Part shown: positions 57,896 to 64,000 of the stretch, piece after piece
Position numbering within the stretch: position 1 is the first letter of the stretch
Layout: the number at the start of each line of letters is the position of its first letter
Assembly (NCBI RefSeq): GCF_004683965.1
Contig: NZ_CP038436.1
Span: 3,906,001 to 3,970,000, forward strand
DNA length: 64,000 nucleotides
Source: Nocardioides seonyuensis
GTDB taxonomy: Bacteria > Actinomycetota > Actinomycetes > Propionibacteriales > Nocardioidaceae
Direction of reading: 5' to 3'
Translations under genes and position numbers: made by a program
Notes under the pieces: model-generated
Told to the model about the DNA's origin: nothing
The model's input: only the letters and a program-made list of their open reading frames with translations
Database searches by the model: none

Positions 57896-58645
57896 TCAGC
57901 GGGCGGTGGGACTGCCCGGGACGCTCACGTCGAAGATGCGCCCCTTCTCCCCCAGCAGCACGGCAACGACCTGCGCCTTCTGCTGCGACTCCTCGGCGCT
58001 CCCCCACAGCACCTCTCGCCCGTCACGCAGGACCAGGGTGATCTGGTCGACGGTCTCGACCTGGACGTGGTCGACCTTGGGTGCGAGCTCTGCGGGCAGC
58101 GCCGACACGACGGTGGCGGCCTCCTTGAGGGCGTCGGTGCCGGTCGAGGAGAGTGCGCGGACGCGCGGCATGCCCGGAGGGACCTTGGGGTAGTCGCGGA
58201 AGACGACGCCGTCGGGGTCGAGACCGCGGATGCGTCCACCGAGCTCGACGACAGCGATGGCGGTTCGCTCGGTCACCGCGACCTGGACGGTGTCGGGCCA
58301 GGCGCGGGTCACCTCGACGTCCTTGACCTCGGCCATCGAGCCGACCCGACGTCGGGAGCGGTCGAGGTCGACGAGCGCGAGCTGCTCCCCCACGGTCACG
58401 TCGGCGACGCGGCGCACGTCCTGCTCGGAGAGGTAGTCGACACCGGACACCTCCACCTTGGTGACCGACAGCACGCTCGAGAAGAGGAGCAGCCACACGG
58501 CGGTCCCGGCGAGCACCAGCACGAGCACCAGCGCCACGGCGTAGCGCAGCGACACCCACCGCCGGGCCCACTGGCGACGGGCGAAGCGCCGGCGGGTGCG
58601 CTCGGTGGCACGGTCGTCGGTGGCACGATCCTCGGTGGCGGTCAA
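57896..58645 (-). CDS. ftsQ: Cell division protein FtsQ
   Basis: A 249-residue bitopic division protein. The basic N-terminus (about 1-33) is followed by one membrane segment (35-56), a POTRA domain (about 60-130, VTKVEVSGVDYLSEQDVRRV) and the FtsQ beta domain. It scaffolds FtsL/FtsB in the divisome. The TTG start overlaps the murC stop (TTGA), the likely coupled start. Confidence 0.9.
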   Translation of the reverse strand: MTATEDRATDDRATERTRRRFARRQWARRWVSLRYAVALVLVLVLAGTAVWLLLFSSVLSVTKVEVSGVDYLSEQDVRRVADVTVGEQLALVDLDRSRRRVGSMAEVKDVEVTRAWPDTVQVAVTERTAIAVVELGGRIRGLDPDGVVFRDYPKVPPGMPRVRALSSTGTDALKEAATVVSALPAELAPKVDHVQVETVDQITLVLRDGREVLWGSAEESQQKAQVVAVLLGEKGRIFDVSVPGSPTAR

Positions 58646-60054
58646 CGCTCCCCCAGCAGGTCCAGCACTCGGGGCCCGACGGCGGTGATGTCGCCGGCGC
58701 CGAGGGTGATCACGACGTCACCCGGCCGAGCCCTGCGCACGAGCTCAGCGGGTACGTCGGCCTGGTCGGGCACGAACGCCACGTGATCCGCGGCCAGTGG
58801 AACCGCGTCTGCCACGGTCGCCCCCGAGACGGAGGGGTCGGGGTCCTCCCGGGCCACGTAGACATCGAGCACGACGACCTCGTCGGCGGCACCGAGCGCG
58901 ATGCCCATCTGCTCACCGAAGATCCGGGTGCGGGAGACGAGGTGGGGCTGGAACGCCGCCACCACACGGCCCTCGCCCGCGACGGCCCTCGCCGCCTGAA
59001 GGTCGCCCGCGATCTCCACCGGATGATGGGCGTAGGAGTCATAGACACGCACCCCTGCGGCCTCCCCCTTGAGCTCCATCCGGCGGCCCGTCCCGGTGAA
59101 CCCGGCCAGTCCCCCAGCCAGGTCGTCGAAGGCGAAGCCCAGGCGCAGCCCCATCGCGAGCGCAGCCGCGGCGTCGAGCACGTAGTGCCGTCCGGGGATC
59201 CCCAGCCGGAGCTCGCCGAGCATCTCTCCGTCGCGCTGGATCCGGCAGCGTGAGGTCGTGCCGTCGAGCACCAGGTCGAGGATGCGCAGGTCGACCCCGT
59301 CGCTCTCACCGACCGTGACGACCTCGCGACCGTCGAGCCGGGCCGCCTCGGCCAGCCGGGCAGCTCCGGCGTCGTCGCCCACGCACACCAGGAAGCCGTC
59401 GCGGTCGAGCGTCTGCACGAAGTCGTCGAACGCCTGGTGGTAGGCCTCCTCCGTGCCCCAGTTGTCGAGGTGGTCGGCCTCGACGTTGGTCACCACGGCG
59501 GCATGCGGGCGGTAGACGAGGAAGGCGCCGTCGCTCTCGTCGGCCTCCGCGACGAACAGGTCGTCGGTACCGGCGTCGGCGTTGCGCCCGGTGGAGGTGA
59601 GCACCCCGCCGACGGCGTACGACGGATCAGCACCGGCCGCGAGCAGGGCGCAGGTGAGCAGCCCAGTCGTGGTGGTCTTGCCGTGCGTGCCCGCGACGGC
59701 GAGCACCCGCTGGTCCGCCATCACCGCGGCGAGGCCGGCGGAACGCGGCAGGACCCGCAGGCCGCGGCGGCGTGCCTCCAGGACCTCGGGATTGTCCTCG
59801 CGGGCAGCGGTGGTGACGACGAGGGTCTCGGCGTCACCGACGTGGGCCGCGTCGTAGCCCAGGTGACAGGTCACGCCGAGCTCACGGAGGGCAGGCAGGA
59901 AGGGGGTGTCCTGGTCGTCGCTGCCCGAGACCGGCAGTCCTCGCGCCGCCATGATGCGGGCGATCGCGGACAGCCCGGCACCGCCGATGCCGACGAAGTG
60001 GACTCGACCGAGCTGGTCGGCAGGGAGGATGTGCTCGGGGACCGGGATCCTCAC
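58642..60054 (-). CDS. murC: UDP-N-acetylmuramate-L-alanine ligase
   Basis: A 470-residue Mur ligase adding L-Ala to UDP-MurNAc. The N-terminal FVGIGGAGLSAIARIM binds UDP; the ATP loop is GTHGKTTTTG (K126); later blocks include EADESDGAFL and YDSYAHHPVEI. The GTG start overlaps the murG stop. Domain order is complete and the length normal. Confidence 0.95.
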   Translation of the reverse strand: MRIPVPEHILPADQLGRVHFVGIGGAGLSAIARIMAARGLPVSGSDDQDTPFLPALRELGVTCHLGYDAAHVGDAETLVVTTAAREDNPEVLEARRRGLRVLPRSAGLAAVMADQRVLAVAGTHGKTTTTGLLTCALLAAGADPSYAVGGVLTSTGRNADAGTDDLFVAEADESDGAFLVYRPHAAVVTNVEADHLDNWGTEEAYHQAFDDFVQTLDRDGFLVCVGDDAGAARLAEAARLDGREVVTVGESDGVDLRILDLVLDGTTSRCRIQRDGEMLGELRLGIPGRHYVLDAAAALAMGLRLGFAFDDLAGGLAGFTGTGRRMELKGEAAGVRVYDSYAHHPVEIAGDLQAARAVAGEGRVVAAFQPHLVSRTRIFGEQMGIALGAADEVVVLDVYVAREDPDPSVSGATVADAVPLAADHVAFVPDQADVPAELVRRARPGDVVITLGAGDITAVGPRVLDLLGER

Positions 60055-61145
60055 AGCGGCCTCGTGCCCCGAGGGGCTCCGACCGACTCGACGATGATGC
60101 GGGCAAGTGCCTCGTCGGCATCACGCGGCACCAGCGCCGCCGCGGCCGCGCCCATGGCGGCGAGTCGTTCGGTGTCGTGCGCCAGTCCTGGAACGGTGGC
60201 GCGGATCCACTCCGGACTGAGAGCGGCGTTGTCGACCATGAGGGCTCCGCCGGCGTCGACCACCGGCTGCGCATTGTGGGCCTGCTCGCCGTTGCCGATC
60301 GGCAACGGCACGAAGATCGCCGGCAGGCCGACGGCCGCTGCCTCCGTCACGCTCGATGCCCCGGCGCGGCAGATCACCAGGTCGGCGGCAGCGTAGGCGA
60401 GGTCCATGCGGGTGACGAACGGCTCGACGACGTAGGGGACGGCGCTCGGCTCCGGGGTCGCGGTCCCCTGCGGTCCGACCACGTGGAGCACCTGCACGCC
60501 CGCCGCGCCGAGGGCCGCCGACGCGGCAGAGACCGACTCGTTGAGGTGGCGGGCGCCCTGGGAGCCGCCGGTGACCAGCAGGGTGGGGAGATCGGGGTCG
60601 AGGGCGAAGAACTCCCGGGCCTCCGCGCGAGCCTCGTCCCGGTCGAGCGTGGAGATCATCCGACGGATCGGCAGCCCGACGTACTCGGCTCGGGGAAGCG
60701 GCGTGCCGGGGAAGCTCACCGCGACCCGGTCGGCGACCCTTGCTCCGGCCTTGTTGGCGAGCCCGGGCAGGGCGTTCTGCTCGTGGACGACGAGTGGGAG
60801 CTTGCGGCGCCGGGCCGCGAGGTAGACCGGCATCGACACGTAGCCGCCGTAGCCGACCACCACGTCCGGCTGCACGCGGTCGATCACCTCCAGCGTGCGC
60901 CGCACGGCGTCACGCAGCCGGCCGGGCACTCGCAGGAGGTCGACCGAGGGCTTCCGCGGCAACGGCACCGGCGGGATCAGCTCCAGCGGGTAGCCGGCCT
61001 CCGGCACCACGCGGTTCTCGAGTCCTCGAGGGGTGCCGAGGCAGGTGATCTCGACGGACTGGTCGAGCCGTCGCAGGGCGTCGGCCGTCGCGATGAGGGG
61101 GGACGTGTGCCCGGCGGTGCCACCGCCGGCGAGGAGTACGTGCAT
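60051..61145 (-). CDS. murG: UDP-GlcNAc:lipid I glycosyltransferase
   Basis: A 364-residue GT-B glycosyltransferase converting lipid I to lipid II at the inner membrane face. Typical blocks are LLAGGGTAGHTSPLIATA at the N-terminus, VVGYGGYVSMPVYLAA, VVHEQNALPGLANK and VICRAGASSVTEAAA. ATG 61145 begins the conserved sequence; the frame extends into ftsW shadow. It lies 11 bp after ftsW. Confidence 0.95.
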   Translation of the reverse strand: MHVLLAGGGTAGHTSPLIATADALRRLDQSVEITCLGTPRGLENRVVPEAGYPLELIPPVPLPRKPSVDLLRVPGRLRDAVRRTLEVIDRVQPDVVVGYGGYVSMPVYLAARRRKLPLVVHEQNALPGLANKAGARVADRVAVSFPGTPLPRAEYVGLPIRRMISTLDRDEARAEAREFFALDPDLPTLLVTGGSQGARHLNESVSAASAALGAAGVQVLHVVGPQGTATPEPSAVPYVVEPFVTRMDLAYAAADLVICRAGASSVTEAAAVGLPAIFVPLPIGNGEQAHNAQPVVDAGGALMVDNAALSPEWIRATVPGLAHDTERLAAMGAAAAALVPRDADEALARIIVESVGAPRGTRPL

Positions 61146-61156
61146 CGACGTCAAAT

Positions 61157-62398
61157 CTATCGGCGCGGCGATGCGGACAGACCGGTGGAGCCCCGACGGC
61201 GCCGCGCTGCCAGGGCCGCGGCCGCCTCCGGCTCCCTCCGGGCGAAGCCGATGACCAGGCCGAGTGCCACGAGGGACGGCAGCAGCGCGGAGCCGCCGTA
61301 GGAGACGAGCGGCAGCGGGATGCCGATCACGGGCAGCAGCGCCAGCACCATGCCGAGGTTGATCATCGCCTGGCCCAGCAACCACACGACGATGCCGAAG
61401 GTGGCGTACCGCACGAACGGGTCGTCGGTCGTCATGGCGACCCGGATCGCGGCATACGCGATCGTGAAGAACAGGGCGACCACCAGGAGCGTGCCCGCCA
61501 GGCCCAGCTCCTCACCGAGGACGGCGAAGATGTAGTCGGTGTGGGCCTCCGGCAGGTCTCCCCACTTCTGCGTCGAGGCACCGATGCCCTGGCCGAACCA
61601 TCCGCCGGTCGACAGCGCGTAGAGCCCGTGGGCGGGCTGCCAGCCCGCGTCGTGGTAGTCCTTGAAGGGATCGGTGAAGTGGGTGATGCGCGCGAGCCGC
61701 TCGGTGTCGAGCGTGGCGAGGAACGTCGCCCCGACCCCGAGGATGGACAGGCTGAGCCCGAACAGCCGCAGAGGCGCCCCCACGACCCAGAGCATGCCCA
61801 GCATGATCGCGGAGAGCACCAGCGCGGTCCCGAGGTCGCGACCGACGAGCACGAGCGCGATGACGGCGAGCAGCCCGGGCACCACCGGCACCAGGATGTG
61901 GTGGAGCTCCTTGAGGCGACGCTCCTTGTGGGCGTAGATGTTGGCCGCCCACAGCACGATGGCGAGCTTGGCGATCTCGGCCGGCTGGATCTGCGCGGGT
62001 CCGATCGCGAGCCAGTTCTTGTTGCCGTTGACGACTACGCCGAACTGCGCGACGAGTGCCAGCAGCACGAGGGCGACCAGGAACCCGGGATAGGCCAGGC
62101 GACGCACGTGCTTGAGCGGCATCCGCGACGCGATGAACGCGGCGGGAAGGCCGAGGACCACCCACATCAGCTGGCGCTTGACCACGGCGTAGGAGTCGTC
62201 GTAGGTGATGAACGACCGCACGCTCGAGGCGCTCAGCACCATGATCAGGCCGATGGTCAGCAGCAGCAGGCTCGACCCGAGCAGCAGGTAGTAGGACGCC
62301 AGGGGCTTGTCGAGCGCCTCGCGCACCGACCGCCACCGGGCCACGAGCCCGTCGCCCAGCGCGGGGCGCGCCTTCTCGACGGGGCTCGCGGTGGTCAT
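61157..62398 (-). CDS. ftsW: Septal peptidoglycan polymerase FtsW
   Basis: A 413-residue SEDS glycosyltransferase with about ten membrane segments. SEDS marks are NGNKNWLAIGPAQIQPAEIAK, VGRDLGTALVL, the large external loop region with GWFGQGIGAS and EAHTDYIFAVLGEELG, and IGIPLPLVSYGGSALLPSL. It sits between murD and murG as expected for FtsW rather than RodA. ATG 62398 was chosen; the upstream open frame overlaps murD. Confidence 0.95.
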   Translation of the reverse strand: MTTASPVEKARPALGDGLVARWRSVREALDKPLASYYLLLGSSLLLLTIGLIMVLSASSVRSFITYDDSYAVVKRQLMWVVLGLPAAFIASRMPLKHVRRLAYPGFLVALVLLALVAQFGVVVNGNKNWLAIGPAQIQPAEIAKLAIVLWAANIYAHKERRLKELHHILVPVVPGLLAVIALVLVGRDLGTALVLSAIMLGMLWVVGAPLRLFGLSLSILGVGATFLATLDTERLARITHFTDPFKDYHDAGWQPAHGLYALSTGGWFGQGIGASTQKWGDLPEAHTDYIFAVLGEELGLAGTLLVVALFFTIAYAAIRVAMTTDDPFVRYATFGIVVWLLGQAMINLGMVLALLPVIGIPLPLVSYGGSALLPSLVALGLVIGFARREPEAAAALAARRRRGSTGLSASPRR

Positions 62399-62435
62399 CG
62401 GTCGCGTTCCCCCTCGGGTCGGTCGGTGCTGGCGG

Positions 62436-63926
62436 TCAGGGCTCCAGGTGGCGGCGGACCGCCGCGGCGAACGCGTCTCCGCGTGCGCCGTAGTTGGCGA
62501 ACATGTCCATGGAGGCGCATCCCGGCGCCAGCAGCACCGTGTCGCCCGGTCTGGCGAGACCGGCCGCGGCGTCGACGACGCGCTCCATCGGGGCACCAGT
62601 CTCACCCTCGCCCGTGTCGATGACGGGCACATCCGGAGCGTGTCGCGAAAGAGCCTCGGCCACCACCTCGCGGTCGCGTCCGAGGAGTACGACGCCCCGC
62701 AACCGCTCGCGGACCGCGAGCACCAGCTCGTCGAAGCGGGCGCCCTTGGCCAGGCCGCCGGCGACCCACACGACGGAGTCGTAGGCCAGCAGGGAGGACA
62801 TGGCGGCATGGGGGTTGGTCGCCTTGGAGTCGTCGACCCAGGCGATGCCGTCACGGTCGGCGACGAGCGCGATGCGGTGGCCGTCGGGCCGGAAGGCCCG
62901 CAGTCCCTCGCGCACCGCCTGCTGGCTCACTCCGTGCGCTCGCGCGAGGGCGGCCGCTGCCAGGGCGTTGGCCACGAAGTGGGGGGCCGGTGAGGCGAGG
63001 TCGTCGACGGAGCAGAGCTCGGCGGCGCTGGTCGCGCGCTCCTCGATGAAGGCGCGGTCCACGAGGAGGTCCTCCACCACCCCCAGGCTGCCGACGCCCG
63101 GCATCCCCAGGGTGAACCCGATGGCCCGGGCACCCTCGACGACGTCGGCCTCACGCACCATCTCCTCGAGCGCCGGGTCGGCGAGGTTGTAGACGCACGC
63201 CCGCTCGACGCCTGCGTAGATGCGGGCCTTGTCGGCCGCATAGCGGGACATGCCCGGCTCTCCGCCGAGCCAGTCGCCGTCGTACCAGTCGAGGTGGTCC
63301 TCGGCGAGGTTGAGGACCACGGCCGACTCGGCCGCCATCGAGTGTGTGTAGTGGAGCTGGAAGCTCGACAGCTCGACCGCGAACACGTCGTGGGGCTCGG
63401 GGTCCATCACCGCCTCGACGATCGGGCGCCCGACGTTGCCCACCGCGGCGCTGCGCAGCCCGGCAGCCTCCAGGATGGAGTGGAGCATCTGCACCGTCGT
63501 GGTCTTGCCGTTGGTGCCGGTGACCGCGAGCCAGGGTGCGGCGTGCGCGGGGTCGCGCAGCCGCCAGGCGAGCTCGACCTCGCCCCACACCGGGATGCCG
63601 CGGGCTGTCGCCTGGGCGAGCAGCGGCGCGGAGGGGCGCCAGCCCGGGGAGGTGACGAGGACGTCGACGTCGTCGGGGAGCGTGGCGGTGGCGCCCTCCT
63701 CGATGCGGATGCGGGCACCGAGGCTCTGCAGCAGCTCGGCCTGCTCGACCTTCGCATCGGTCGGCGTCTCGTCGAGTGCGGTGACGTCGGCACCCAGGAA
63801 CAGGAGGTTGTCGGCCGCGGCGTATCCGGAGACGCCGAAGCCTGCGACGACGGCCCGCACGCCGTGCCAGGAGTCGTGGCGGCCGAGGGTGGCCGGGTCG
63901 GGTCGAGCCGGATCTGGGTGGCTCAT
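62436..63926 (-). CDS. murD: UDP-N-acetylmuramoylalanine-D-glutamate ligase
   Basis: A 496-residue Mur ligase adding D-Glu. The UDP-binding start is VVAGFGVSGYAAADNL, the ATP loop is GTNGKTTTVQM (K141), and later blocks include VLNLAEDHLDWYDG and DDSKATNPHAAM. The ATG at 63926 overlaps the mraY stop (ATGA). A 37-bp gap separates it from ftsW. Confidence 0.95.
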   Translation of the reverse strand: MSHPDPARPDPATLGRHDSWHGVRAVVAGFGVSGYAAADNLLFLGADVTALDETPTDAKVEQAELLQSLGARIRIEEGATATLPDDVDVLVTSPGWRPSAPLLAQATARGIPVWGEVELAWRLRDPAHAAPWLAVTGTNGKTTTVQMLHSILEAAGLRSAAVGNVGRPIVEAVMDPEPHDVFAVELSSFQLHYTHSMAAESAVVLNLAEDHLDWYDGDWLGGEPGMSRYAADKARIYAGVERACVYNLADPALEEMVREADVVEGARAIGFTLGMPGVGSLGVVEDLLVDRAFIEERATSAAELCSVDDLASPAPHFVANALAAAALARAHGVSQQAVREGLRAFRPDGHRIALVADRDGIAWVDDSKATNPHAAMSSLLAYDSVVWVAGGLAKGARFDELVLAVRERLRGVVLLGRDREVVAEALSRHAPDVPVIDTGEGETGAPMERVVDAAAGLARPGDTVLLAPGCASMDMFANYGARGDAFAAAVRRHLEP

Positions 63927-64000
63927 CCGATCCCGGCCACCCATTCGGCGTAGAAGATGCCCAGGCCGATCGCGACGGACAGGCCGGTGATGATCCAGAA
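63923..64000 (-). CDS. mraY: Phospho-MurNAc-pentapeptide transferase, C-terminal end
   Basis: Only the last 25 codons are in the window: FWIITGLSVAIGLGIFYAEW followed by VAGIG and a stop overlapping the murD start. This is the final membrane helix typical of MraY, and the position before murD fits. The rest lies beyond the right edge. Confidence 0.85.
   Translation of the reverse strand, partial: FWIITGLSVAIGLGIFYAEWVAGIG

Noticed and set aside
61146..61385. Upstream extension of murG
   Set aside because: It overlaps ftsW, and the conserved MurG start is the ATG at 61145.

Overview
The window comes from a high-GC actinobacterium, most likely Nocardioides or a close relative in the Nocardioidaceae. 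The grounds are strong GC bias, a his operon encoding a PriA-type HisA, an SsgA-family protein, a DUF222/HNH gene beside a composite dispersed repeat, a Wag31/DivIVA gene, and a division/cell-wall cluster in actinobacterial order. This is inferred from gene content; no database comparison was possible.

Region 1 (about 1-21,565) is the right part of an integrative conjugative element. It abuts the 3' end of a tRNA-Val(CAC) gene on the minus strand. Conjugation genes read rightward: a TrbL/VirB6-like C-terminus cut by the window edge, an SCO6880-family protein, an EF-hand/SHOCT protein, a small helical protein, a VirB4-like ATPase, an ArdC-like protein, a VirD4/TraG coupling protein, an SSB-like protein, a DUF4913 protein, several conserved unknowns, and a small excisionase-type HTH protein. 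No integrase lies between that HTH gene and the tRNA, and no relaxase is visible. Two cargo islands interrupt the conjugation backbone. The first (5.7-11.1 kb) has a 1,211-residue TPR/PIN-like protein, a small HTH gene broken by a stop codon, and a 497-residue unknown. The second (14.6-17.9 kb) has an HTH protein, an Mrr-like nuclease, an IS481 remnant and a 422-residue protein with a HEPN-like Rx4H motif. These islands are the best places to look for an undescribed defence system.

Region 2 (21.6-44.7 kb) is chromosomal. It contains a PGPGW membrane protein, an SsgA-family regulator, a heterodimeric ABC exporter with one degenerate ATP site, and a polar amino-acid ABC importer translationally coupled to hisF and priA. 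The histidine genes read hisD-hisC-hisB-hisH, then a 5.8 kb insertion, then priA-hisF. The insertion holds an azoreductase-like flavoprotein, a hemerythrin-domain protein, a secreted endonuclease/exonuclease/phosphatase-family protein and two tandem stand-alone condensation-domain proteins. Upstream of hisD are a LON-domain protein, a YbaK deacylase, a DUF3352 protein, a truncated VOC-family gene, and a DUF222/HNH gene with its nearby repeat.

Region 3 (44.7-64 kb) is housekeeping, all on the minus strand. In transcription order it runs mraY (partial)-murD-ftsW-murG-murC-ftsQ-ftsZ-pgeF-yggS-sepF-yggT-wag31-DksA-like-lspA-rluD-GNAT/chorismate mutase fusion-DUF2332-dnaE-DUF2567. Most junctions overlap by 4 bp. 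The main non-coding space is the 320 bp between ftsQ and ftsZ, which holds four copies of a 14-bp motif and the likely ftsZ promoter.
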